In this document: positions 13,608 to 25,827 of the stretch, piece by piece
Numbering within the stretch: the first letter of the stretch is position 1
How the letters are laid out: each line of letters begins with the position of its first letter
Source of the DNA: Unio delphinus
Taxonomy: Eukaryota; Mollusca; Bivalvia; Unionida; Unionidae
Assembly: GCA_029339505.1 (NCBI GenBank)
Contig: JAQISU010000022.1
Span: 14,586,001 to 14,650,000, forward strand
Length of the DNA stretch: 64,000 bases
Reading direction: 5' to 3'
Notes under the pieces: generated by a model
Told to the model about the DNA's origin: nothing
The model's database searches: none
What the model saw: the letters and a program-made list of their open reading frames with translations, nothing else
Program-made: the position numbers and the translations under genes

Positions 13608-14521
13608 ATCTTGGTCTGTGCCATTTGCAACTGGATTCGGTTTGGGAGAATTTACAACATATCTACTAATGAGAATGTTTTATCTCTATTTTATAATGAA
13701 CAAAACTGTGTAACATATTTAATGTCATACAAATCCACAATTTTTCATTATATATTTTATAATCGTTTGGGTAGGTTTAAAAGAGAGAGACAAAGAGATG
13801 CAGTCTAATCTTCCAAAAAATGAATTTGAGGAAAACCCAAATACCCCATGATATGTACATAATCTAGTTTTGGGACTCAGTGGTACATGTATATATTTTA
13901 AAAACCCAAAATGTGTAGCCAGTCTATTAGACAGCACAAATATGGAGTTTAATGATGTGTGCACCGATATATACTATAATGTTTGCCAGATGCTTTATTG
14001 TCATGGCCTGTTTATCGCATAGCATGTGCATGGTCTTGTACTCGTGGAATTCAAAGAACATTTTCTGCCAGATACTCAACTTGAAGTTCAAAATCTACAA
14101 CAGTTTACAACTTTCTTTTAGAATAAAGCAAACAAATAATAACATTAATTTTTCTAAACATGGAATTTTTTCACTAGATTGCTACATTTTTGTGACATGA
14201 TTGCAACCCAAAAAAAATCTGATTTGTGGCTTCCCATCTTGAGCTACTTTCTTGCACAGAAAACGTTTTGAGAGCACTGGACAAGATGTAACATGCTGGA
14301 GACTGGTTTTTGAAGTTTTTAAAATACTGTCACTGTTAACTTCATTGCTCTACCAATATATATGAAAGAACAACGCTCAAGATAGGTAGCCTCCAAGTGT
14401 CTATGGAAGTGAGTGTAACTTTATACTGTGAGACTGAGAATATTTAACCTGCATGTGTCAGCTATCGACACTCAAATGCCTACTAAACATGCACAAGTGT
14501 TGTATTGTTAAATCACTATAT

Positions 14522-15400
14522 GATACATGCCAACCCCTGGTGAGGAAAAAGTGTAATCCACATATAACAAACATTCCATGAGCATATGTATAAAATTATT
14601 TATCCCTCTGATCTTTTAGCATCAATTATTGCTTTAAGTTGTTATATACAACAGTTTTTAACACTGAGCTTTAAAATCAACAAATTCGTATTGCATCTCA
14701 AAACACTTTGTAGCAGCTGAGACAATGAATGTTTTGCACACTAGATGAGCACTAAGTGCTGGGTTACAGAGACTGGATCTGAATTCAGTTTTATTTTTGT
14801 TAAGAATGCTGAACAATCTCAGTCAGCATTAGAATACAACTCTTTTATGAATTCCAGTCATCATTGATGCAGTATCAGCTGCAAACCCCATACAGTTCTG
14901 CCAAGTTATATTCATTCAAAGCATTATCAAGAAAACAAAAAAAATGTTTTCTCCAGTGGAATCTACTGTTAGTTCTGGTAATGAACGAAAAGCACTCTGA
15001 CTTTGCCCTTTTCGTTGTCAAAGTCTCTTACACCGACTGGGTGCAACCTTTTGTCATCATAATCACTAGTCCTGTCTGTTGCAATATTAGTAAAACCAGC
15101 CTGTTTCTTGGAAATAGGGCAGCTGCTATTAATAGAACATAATACTGGTAGGAAAGTGAATGCAAAGTCTATGGACAAGCATAGTCTTATGTCGTAGTTT
15201 GATACAAGACATCTTTTCTAGAATACAGTCTTTGGGATTATTGGGATGTAAATAAAAAACAGAAAACCAAAATTATTAATTTTTCTTGGAGGGGGATATA
15301 CTGAAAATGTGTAATCTGAATACATTTATGTGCAAAGCATAATTTATTGGGAAAAAAAGTGTGATAATTATGCCAAAAAGTGAAATTGCTTGGATGTATG
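14522..15400 (-). mobile_element. Internally deleted copy of the 21.9-kb hAT element
   Basis: Begins ATACATGCCAACCCCTGGTG and ends TTGGATGTATG, the same termini as the complete copy at 21,926-25,071 with a few substitutions. Inside, 14,600-14,835 matches the transposase C-terminal end (compare 22,040-22,285) and then jumps, near 14,836, to sequence matching 23,683-24,000. About 1.4 kb of the transposase is therefore missing. No target duplication was detectable. It is a non-autonomous relic and gives a second sample of the family. Confidence 0.85.
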
Positions 15401-16316
15401 CTGTGCATACTACACATGTTTTGTGCATGTGAAATATGACATATTAGAGCAATTATGTACAATTATGCAATGATAAAGGGCAGTCACTTGGCACAATAAT
15501 ATTCATATAATATAAACAAATCTTTTAACTTATGCCCTCTAAGACTTCATGGGTCAGAAAACTGTATAATTTCATGCGAAAAATCACACTTGACAAGAAA
15601 TTTATTGGTTTATAACAGTATAAAACAAAGACATTATTCATAACAGTTTATACAGAGTAATCTCACTTTAAAGAGAAAAAATTATTCCTCTGACAAGACT
15701 CTAATTGTCATCTTCAAAAATAAATATTTAACTTTTAAAGTAAAAAAATAACAATTGTCATGTATTTATAATATTACCAATAATTATCCATACTTGTTTT
15801 TCACTGCACAAGTCAGAAGATAAATAAATGATCCATAAGGAATGGAGCTTCAGTTTAAGCATTCAGCATGGTTCTTTTAGTATCACCTAATGTACAACTG
15901 CTTTATTTCACAAAACATTGAATTTGTTACAGTTCCTATCTGCAAAAGTTCAAATAATACTTGATTATATGCAAAAATTAAGATGGGGTAAAAATTTGAT
16001 TTGCATGTTCTAGATAACCCAAATATATTATCATCAGACCCTTGTTGCCTCCCAAAGAAATATTATTGAATTGCGACCGATTGGGAAGCTCTGGCTGCTC
16101 TTATCAAACTTGTATAGCCATATATTTATTATTTAGAGTGCATTTCCAAGTGAGATGTTGCTAAAACCATGGTACAGCTGTCAGCAATTTTAGCTAAACT
16201 TATCAGCAAGAGTACACAAGTGTACCTGATCAGTTAATGGACTAAAGAAATGCACGTACCAAGTTAGCTACGTTCTGAAATGGAGACAGTAGTGAATGAA
16301 CAGTCTATAGAGGGAT

Positions 16317-16412
16317 GTCATGAAGGGGCAAAATAAAGGGAAGTCACGAAGAGGCAAAATAAAGGGAAGTCATGAAGGGGCAAATTAAAGGGAAAGTCAT
16401 AAAGGGGCAAAT
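16317..16412. repeat. 26-bp tandem repeat
   Basis: About 3.7 copies of a unit beginning GTCATGAAGGGGCAAA and ending AAAGGGAA; copies differ by single bases. Confidence 0.9.
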
Positions 16413-16656
16413 GGAAATACTACACTCACTCTCAATCAATAGTACCCTTCAACTCTCAAAAAGATTGATGTACAGCATTTTTGTTTACTCCTACATCCCC
16501 AGGGTTGCATATGGGATTTGATAGATGTGGGTACTTGCCTCCACTTAACCTAAAAAAAAAAAAGGATATCCATCATAGCCATAATGGGGGCCTTACAGTA
16601 TGGTGTATAAAAAATGTATTTTTAAAAAAGAGCAATAGCAAGTTAAGTGAGTGCAT

Positions 16657-17206
16657 TAAATGTATATGATGTCTTCTGTACATTATTGAAAAATGCTTAA
16701 AACTGAAATCAAAGTTTTATGTTTTCTAATAACAATATTCTATCTACACACTAACCATTAATGAATCAAACTGCAAAAAAGTGTCATTCTTCCGGCCAAT
16801 CATAAAAATCAGTGTCATGTACTTCCTGCGTGTTAAATGCTCAATTCTGATTGGTTACAAATCCATACTAGGAAAGATCAGAAGAACACAAAAATTACTT
16901 TCATGGATGAAAAAAAAATTTTTTTTAGTTAGTCCAATGCTCAAAATGAATTAGGGAAAGTTTATATACAGTTTCTAAAAAAGTTAACTCTTAACTGGAA
17001 CATATACATATAAATGCATATGATGTCTTCTATGTATTATTGTAAAACACAAATAACTGAAATCAAAGTTTTATGTTTTTTTAATAACAATATTCTATCT
17101 ACACACTAACCATTAAATTTTTAGGAAGTCCAAAGCTCAAAATGAATTAGGGAAAGTTTATATACAGTTTACAGTCTAAAAAACTCTTAACTGGAACATA
17201 TACATA
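16657..17206. repeat. Local A-B-A'-B' duplication
   Basis: Segment A (16,657-16,761) is repeated at 17,011-17,116, and segment B (16,931-17,011) at 17,127-17,206. Shared text includes AATCAAAGTTTTATGTTTT in A and GAATTAGGGAAAGTTTATAT in B. In the first copy an extra 160 bp or so (16,762-16,920) separates A and B. Confidence 0.85.
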
Positions 17207-17360
17207 TCTCAGATCTGCATCCAGACTGACTGTAATTGTGACTGCATTATTCTGCAAATATCATCGCTATTTCCTAAATAACCTCCTGTCCTTCCTCATC
17301 CTCCCCTCTACCAATGCCTTGTTAAACTTAAGTCTCTCAGAGGACATCCTTCAATTGAAA

Positions 17361-18154
17361 TCAGACGGCTTCTTCCTGTAGTTTTGATTCTATTTTAATT
17401 GCTGAATCCTTATATTCAGCATTTTGGTATGGCATAACCATGGTCACAGAAGCCCTTGATGAATATGTTGCATTTTCTCCTACTCTATTGTTGCTAACAC
17501 CAATACCCAGAAAGTCAACAAAATCCAACAGTGAACCATATTTTAGAGAAGTAATATTCTCCTTCACCAATAGGAAACTGACATAGCATGAATAACAGAT
17601 TTAGATTTCTTACTGATAGCTACCATGCATGTAGTATTAAGATTTTCACTTAGTTTCAAATCCTGAATTATCTGTTTGTAAGCTGGCAATTCAACACATC
17701 AAGGGTCCTGAAATTTGCGATTCAATCCAAGTGTGAAGGACACTTTTTGTGCCAGATCTTACACAACATCTGCAAATCATCCCATTTTTTTCATTCATTT
17801 CAAGCCATGGCTTTTTTTGTTTCCAGTCTGAATTGAAAGTACTTTTTTTATATTGGCATTTGATAGACCCTTAGTTTCATCATCACCATCTTTAAGCACA
17901 TAGCCTGAGGAAGTGATTTGTTCACTGTCATTGTGCCTACTGACAGAAACTTCTGAAACCCAGACTGTTATTAGAAGTGTTAATGCTAAAAAAATGAAAA
18001 AGTGTTTTAACTGATTCTGCCATTTAATATGTCCCACCAAGCCAGCCTCTATATCAAACTTGTGACTGACCACTCTTATTAACCAACCAGAACTGAGCAC
18101 ATGACACACAGAAATACATGATGTATTTACAACTATACAACATAATTGCTGCAA
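17361..18154 (-). other. Possible broken coding sequence, unrecognised
   Basis: Two minus-strand open frames, 18,154-17,795 and 17,570-17,361, are separated by a region with stops. The downstream one has protein-like composition (GSLLDFVDFLGIGVSNNRVG) and the upstream one has a hydrophobic run (FFIFLALTLLITVWV). I do not recognise either. They may be pieces of one decayed transposable-element protein because they share strand and spacing; this is weak. Confidence 0.25.
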
Positions 18155-19690
18155 GTGACAACCAGATATTTTACAGCCATAAAATAATTTTTAAAAAGCA
18201 TTTTTAAAAGTTGTGCACGATTCTTTTTTGCACGATTTTACCCACACAGAATAAAAAAATTGGCAGGAAATCTTGAAGTTAGGGGGGATTTGCTAGATCC
18301 TGCATCCCAGATGCAACCCTGCATCCTCCTACAAGTCTGCTTGCTTCATATAAAAAATACCTGGGTTTACAGCAATCAGTATTTTCCTGTTTCAACAGAT
18401 CCCTTGATTCATGTAATGATCTGAAAACTGACTGCAAAATTTAAGACTGTTAAACATGAATTACCTCCCTTCCTATCAATAAAGTTTATGTAATATTATC
18501 AATGCCAATGAACGAGTCTTGAATTCATTTCCAATGCTGAAGCAACATTAAATTTAAAAATTCTTTAAACAGTTTATGCCAAACTGTATTGCTAAAATAA
18601 CAAATACAACTCAATGAAATGCAGAGAAAAAGACAAAACTTATAAGAATTAATGATTTCCACATCTATATTGAAATGCTATCAGTCAGATCATTGTGCTC
18701 CACATGTTTATGTTTCAAAATTCATATATTAAAATGAAAGAGCTAAATATAGCCTTTTCAACTATGGAGAACTCCATTTACACAACTTGCTTACCCTGGG
18801 CAAGTCACAAAAGATACAAATGTTAATATTTTCAGAATATCTTTGGCAAGACTTAACTATAATGTTCATATGCAATATCTTCACTATAATATCATGATTT
18901 TAACAACATACTAGAGCCAAGATCTCACAAAGCATGAAAAGCAAGAATGAACTAAAAAGCACATGAGGAACTAAGCTGGCAGATAGCTAGAAATGAAAAA
19001 CTTCATGCTTAAAAGTGAGATCTAAATCACATCAAAGAAATCAGTGTTAAACCAGAAAGTTAACATTCCCTTACCAAACTCAAAAACTTAAAATGACATG
19101 AAAATTACCAGTGGTACCCTTCAATAAAATGCTTCTATTTTTGATTTTGTTCACTCAAGGTCCATATTTCAATCAAAAGTTAGTTTTCCATTTGCTTTTA
19201 TCATACTCCAACACTCATACGTCACTAGTAATAAGTTCTTACTATATAGTGAACGGGCTGATCTTACTTTGAAATTATTTACACCTTATGTTAAAAGGGT
19301 TATTGAGGAAGTTTCAGAACAAAACCTATCACATGATAAAATAAAAATGAACAACTTTTATATTTTTATAATGCTGGTTGAGGAAAGTTCATGCTAGGCA
19401 AAAAATATCATATTTAGAAATTGCCTAACTCACCAAGTGGAATTTTCATATTTTTTCAACCCTGTATGTGAACTAAAAATTCACTATTATTCATATGGCA
19501 AAAATTTCACGATTTCTGTTCTCCATACAAACCACAAATTTAAAAACCTAACAAACAATTATCCATCGTGTAAGACAATATAAACCATCTTCCCCATCAG
19601 ATGCATTTCAACAAATTACTGAAAAAATTATACCATATATACTCACTTGTAAGTAGAGTCCAACTGCAAAAACAACAGTAGGATTTCAGG

Positions 19691-19768
19691 GTCTATGTTG
19701 TTTATTCTACTTATTACTCCTAACAAACTGCATCAAGCCAGATCTGCTGGTACATTATGTGACAGTTT
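19691..19768. repeat. Dispersed repeat, copy 2
   Basis: Matches 13,531-13,607 with scattered substitutions. It lies a few hundred bases downstream of the IVNS1ABP stop codon. Confidence 0.6.
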
Positions 19769-19921
19769 GAGCAGTTTGCAGTGGACTTGATATTTAAGAC
19801 CATACAGACAGTAAAACCACCAAAATTGATCCCCATGAATATAAATGAATTAGCAGATTATAAGTGATCTTGTTTATCATGTACAAATTCCTACTTCTTG
19901 ATTTGAGTTTCACTGATTTTG

Positions 19922-19928
19922 ATTTATT
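19922..19928 (-). promoter_or_regulatory. Candidate poly(A) signal of IVNS1ABP
   Basis: AATAAA on the minus strand about 310 bp past the stop codon at 20,239. This hexamer is frequent by chance in such AT-rich DNA, so it is only a candidate. Confidence 0.3.
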
Positions 19929-20238
19929 TGTTCTGCCTGTTTGATAACATCAAACTGATAAATGAAGATCAATTAATTTAAACTTTGTAAAAAGAAATTA
20001 ACATCACAGAATTTTAAATTTAATATTTTCTTTAAAATATTTACAGATTTTAAAAAATAGTTGAAAAGAGTTTTTAAATGTCTGTTTCTGCTTGCTTAAG
20101 CAAGAAATATCAGAAGACAAAAAAGTCAGATAACCATGTTAATTGTGTTGTTTTGCCCAAGGATGCCATCTTGGAGTTGTCTTTCATTTTTACATTATTT
20201 CTTTTCAAGTCCCAGCATGGAATCTTGAAGTCCATTGC

Positions 20239-20597
20239 TCATGATGAACACGTACTTGTTTGCATCTGAATCTCTTTCAGTTCACTCTGAACAATAGCCG
20301 CTTCTTCATCTGAGCATGAAAGTAGATTTTCATCATCGCTTGTGGTCTTAACTGGCATATGGCTATACCATTCATTACCACCATGATCTGCATCCAAATA
20401 TTCCATGGTGTCAAGGAACCGCTTGCTGTCAAACCCACCTACAGCATACAGTCTGTTAGCAAGACAACATACACCTGCATTGGCTCTTGGTGTGCTCAAT
20501 ACTGGGCCCATTGTCCACAACTTGGTCGTTGGATTGTAAATTTCTGTCGAGTTGAGGGCATACATGCCGTCATTTCCTCCAACTACATAGAGTTTAC
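20239..20597 (-). CDS. IVNS1ABP: IVNS1ABP last exon: kelch 5-6 and acidic tail
   Basis: Starts GKLYVVGGNDGMYALNSTEI (kelch 5), continues with RLYAVGGFDSKRFLDTMEY and NEWY (kelch 6), then about 35 residues of Ser/Glu/Asp-rich tail (TTSDDENLLSCSDEEAAIVQ) before the stop. 359 bp from acceptor to stop. As I recall, the vertebrate protein stops soon after kelch 6, so this tail would be an extension. Confidence 0.95.
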
Positions 20598-23500
20598 CTG
20601 AAATTTTTAAAGGAAAAAAAGAAATTTAGAGATGCTCATGTACTTCAGAGGACTGGCTTAGTAGAGCTATTAAGCAAAACCCACTCACCACAAATGAAAT
20701 TCTGCTTGCATATTTATTTCCATATCATGATTATCCATTTCAACTTTTATTACTGACCGTATTAATATTCTTCAAATTCAATTTTTTGTCATTTTATTCT
20801 GAATTCTTTTGTTTCATAACTATGAAAAAAGCAAAAGCTTTAAAATACAAATGGAAAATTTTTCTGTATGTTTTATCTAATATAAACATTGGAATACCAA
20901 CCATTGAATATGTCTATCCCAGCCCCACGTCTGCAGAGATTTAGTGAAGGCCCAGGTTGCCAGGTGTTAGTTTCAGGGTCATAGATCTCTGTAGAATTAA
21001 AGCATTGCCAGCTGTTTGTTCCACCAACTGCAAAAATCTTGCCCATAAATCCGCATACTGCTACCTGGAATCGAGCTAGAAAGAAAGAAAAAAAGAGAAG
21101 AAAAAATAAATTTTAACTTTTTCCAAAAACTTAAATGGGTCTTAGCCAGCTTTTCCAGTTATGAAATGTTTCTTCCTCCATTATTCATTTCAAAAGAACC
21201 AAATAAAAGCATTAATAAGCAAGTTACCAATTAAGGGTTGTTAATGTACATGATCTTTATAACTGAAAAAATAAAATGCCCCGATGTCGAACACAAGCAC
21301 CTACAGCCCTAAATCATTGCCGTAACATGCGTGACTGTGACACAGAAGTCATAAGGTTGAGCAAGAACATCGAATAATTAATTTTGCATCATTTTTATAA
21401 TCATTTATCATAATTATCAACAAAATCAAGTGGTTTAGGAAACATAATTTTAGCCCAAACTTTAATGCATATTTTAAGAGACCATAATGATCATTTTAGC
21501 CAAAAAGAGGCCAAGTGAGGGTGGTGTAAATTAATGATCGTAGCATCACAATTCATTCCAAATAAGAACAAAATTCATCATGGGCTTCAAGAAAAACCAA
21601 CTGAAAGTAAAAAAACCTAAACTTGAGCTTAAGCCTTATTGCAAAAAGACCTTAACCCCAGTTGCAGAATGAATTGATATGAGCATTCTACCAATTTAAG
21701 CCAAAAACATAATGAGTATACCTGTCTAGGCTATCAAGATATATAAATAAATCAAAAATTAAAACCAAAACTGAAATCTACCACTGTCACTGCTTGCAGA
21801 ATTATTTCTGCCACATTTCACATTCCCACTAACATGAGCAAAACCATCTGCGTTCCAAGAGTGAGCATCTTTATCACCCCCTACGGTCTCGGGGGTCCAG
21901 CAAGTGCTTCAAAACCTATGACCTGCATACATGCCAACCCCTGACGAGGAAAAAGTGTAATCCAAGTGGTCAAAAAGAGGAATCCAAGCAGAAAAAGAGT
22001 AATCCACATATAACATACTACAATTACAATTAACAATGATTTATTTGCTTTTCTCGTCTTTTATCATTCATTAATGGTTCAAGTGTTCATATGTAGCACA
22101 TTTAGCTTTATAAAGCAACAGATTGTCATGTTGCATTTCAAAACATTTTGTACCAGCTGAGGCCATGAATGTTTTGCATACCAGTAGAGCACTCAGTACC
22201 GGGTTACTTAGCCTGGACCTGAATTCAGTTTTATTTTTGTTAAGAACACTGAACAATCTCTCACAGTCAGCATTAGAATGGTAAAGAACCAATATTCCTT
22301 TCATAACTGACAAAGAAGAGGAAATTTATTTCTTCCAGTGATAGAATCTTTTAGCTGGGAAATAAGGTGCTATTGCACATCAGCTCTATCTGCATTAAGT
22401 ATATTGTCAGGTAGAATCCCAACGTGATACTTCAGGAACTTTTCTTCCAGATGATCCAAGTTAGACAAGGGTGGCAATAGAAAGGGATATCTCTTGACAA
22501 AGAATCTAACACTTTTGAAGCTTTTTGACTGTCTCTCATTTACATAAGTAACTGAAGCATTTAAAAGCAGTTCATCTCCATATGGGAATTTATGGAGCAT
22601 GTAATCACAGGCTGTAGCATAATAATCTCTAACATTATCATAGAACATCTTCACAGGAAGAGTAGAATTGTGTTCTATGAATTCTCTTGCGTCTGCACCA
22701 ATAGCTAGATCTTCATTATCTTTCTGGTTTGCATGGTCATCAAAGTCAATATCAGTTAAAAGTTTGGCTGATGCGATGATTTCTGGCTTAATAAACCTTA
22801 TTAGCAAATCTGACAACTGGTTTGACAGAATCTTGTGCATAATATGAATGCATGGTTCTTGTTTCTGCAAGACAACATTTGCTGCATCAAACAATGGAAT
22901 GGCACTCTTCATAAACAAGCAGTACAGTTTTGTAATTGGATCATTAAGCTTTTTGTAAACCATCTCAAATTTAGAGTCTTCAAAGCAGTGAACAGATTCT
23001 TTTTCTTTCTGTGCCATCTTAGTATTCACTTTGCTAGTTTTGCCCTTGGAAGTATGAGAAGATCCAGTATGCTTTTAACAGATTTATACGCTGAAGAACC
23101 TGATCCAGACGGATGATGAAATTTTATGTCAAAAGATTTATCTTTCACAGTCATGGTCTGAGCCTGGAGGCCCTCTAGCTGGATAGATAGAGGCCTCTCA
23201 AATAAAAATTCCATGGATTTAAGTTTCTTTCTTTCTGCTACACCAATCTCTTATTTGTTAGTATGTCTGTCTATACTTTCATCTCTTGTTCTCTTCTGAC
23301 TTGCAATAACAGATTCTGCTTTTGTACCACTCTTCTTCACTTTTCCACCACGTTTTCTCTGTGCAGATTCACTTTCAGTTTGAAAGAATGCTTGTAGTGC
23401 ATCCCAAAGTTCAAGTAAAAGGCTAACACATTTGCCAAGGGATAACCATCTTGTACACACATGAATTATAACTTTATAGTCTTCAAGATCAAACTGATCT

Positions 23501-25774
23501 TGTAACAACTTTAGAGCCTGTTTCCTTTTACTACTTTTCTCCAAATAATAGTAGATATCTATTAATAAATGGCCAATATCTACTTCTAATTTATCAGCAG
23601 CCTTACCAGCAGCAAGGTGCATCAAATGACAGGGGCAACCCGTTATGAACACTGATGGAGACATTTTCAAAATATAGGATGCAACTCCTTTATGAATTCC
23701 AGTCATCACTGATGCATTATCAACTGCAAACCCCATACAGTTCTGCCAACTTATGTCATGTTTCTTCAAAACATTGTCAAGCAAATCAAAAATGTTTTGT
23801 CCAGTGGAATCTACTGTTAATTCTGGTAAAGAAAGAAGAACACTCATGACTTTGCCTTTTCACTGTTAGTGTATTTATCACATACTGGGTACAACTTTTT
23901 ATCATCATAATCACAACTCCCGTCTGTGGCAATACTAAACGGCCCAATTTTCATTGCTTCTGCAATTTTAAGTGAAGTATCTTCTGCTAGGCACCGAACA
24001 ATGTGAGATGATTTTGTTCTTTCACAAGCATATTTTTCCGCAATTTTCGAATCAGGAAACATGTGCTTGAACAAGGGACCAAAGTGGTCTGCTACCGCTA
24101 AGAGTAGTCCGTGTTCTATTAAAAACTCGGTAAATAACACCTTAGCATTTATAGTATTCAAGTCTGCACTTGAGCTCTGCTGTAAATAAGACGTTACCTT
24201 AGTATTAGAGTTCGTAAGGCGAGCTAATTTGATGTGTTTCCTTGTTTTCATGTGTTTTTCCACATCAAATTTACCACCATGACCAATGCTAAAATCGTTT
24301 CCGCAGTCTGCAATGAGCATGATGCTGCCCTAGAATGGAACGCTGTATTATGCCATTCATATATTCATTTTTGAATCTTTGGAGGACTCGTTGTTTTGAT
24401 TTTTTCTGATCCATCTGCGAAATTCTTGGGGAAAAAAAGGTGCTCTAACATACACAAAGACTAGAATCCATCTTAACATCTGAAGCCATTTAGCGCCAAC
24501 GATTAGACGTCACGTGATGATGCCCTCGTCGTGTTTGGATGATTGATTACATTTTTAACTTTTTCCAACCCATCTGTGAAATTATTTAAGAGATATTTTT
24601 TGCACTCATAAACGCATTGAGAATTTTTTAATACTTTTTAGCGCAAAAAAAACTTTTAGACTGGTTCTGCACTATACAAAATTAGAACAAAGAGTATGTG
24701 CATAATGATTTAAACAAAATAGAAGCCAGTTTGTTCTCTCCTCACTAAGCCGCTATAAATAAAATATGAGGTCGAAAGTTTGAAAGTATCTTAGTAACAT
24801 GATAGTTGCTATAAATAGAACATGAATATTAGGAAAGTCCACGGACAAGTATACTCGTATATCGTAGTTATGTAGAAGCGGAGTATTTTTTTAATTAAAA
24901 ATAAAACAGTATGTAAAAAATAAAGTAATGCTAATAAAAACGAAAAAAAATTTTTTTTTTGCAAGATGGACATATTGAAAAAGCGTAATCTATAAACGTT
25001 AACGCGTAACGCGGAATTTAGTGGGAAAAAGCGTAATGATTACGCCAAAAGCGTAATGGTTGGCATGTATGGACCTGGGATGAGAATGTTCCATAATGCT
25101 GAATCAGAAAACATTTTTTTTTAAAAATTTAAATCATACAGTGTTATTAACTGCAAAGACCCAATTCTACCTTTGCATTTCACTTTTGTGCTGCTGAACC
25201 CTCGTTTCGGTACTAATTTCGTGTGCATTTTGCACTAAAACCCACAGACTGGAAAGGGAAATAACTCTTACAGAATATCCTCTGCTTAACTGTTATACAT
25301 AAATCAAACCTCCTGATTCAAGAAGTTCAGATTCATCTAAAAGTTGTTGTCCCTGTATAACTTTAGTATTAAAGATTCAAAGTGCAGTCTACTACAAATA
25401 TAAACCAGATGACAATCTTGTGATTGATTCTAAAAACACCTATGTCATGGACAGTGTGGAACAAAGTCAAAAAGCTGATCAAGTATGGCCCAATGGCAAC
25501 TAATCTGATGAAAGTGGGATCATTTCGAAGAAAAAAAATTAGGGCACATATATCCTTACCTGTTCCTTATTTATTCAAGAAATTCAAACAAACAGGATTA
25601 TCTAAGAACTTAGATTGTGCATGAAATATTTATGAAATCATATTCATTTTTTCAGCATTTCATTCTTAAGTGTCATTATCGTGTTGAACCATAGCAGAAT
25701 TTTGTTCCATTTCATCGTTAAGGTGTCAACTTTTCTGGACAAATTTTTTTTTATGGACAAGTGAATGAAGCATC

Positions 25775-25827
<53 letters not shown>

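Larger units (their letters stand above)
10101..14521. other. Gene-free stretch with degenerate repeats
   Basis: No coding exon recognised. Between 10,280 and 11,010 a phrase like TTTCAAGATGGCTRY recurs at least four times at irregular spacing, suggesting an old degenerate repeat. Phrases such as GACCTTGACCTTTGA near 12,222 also look repetitive. Open frames here are short and unconvincing. Confidence 0.5.
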
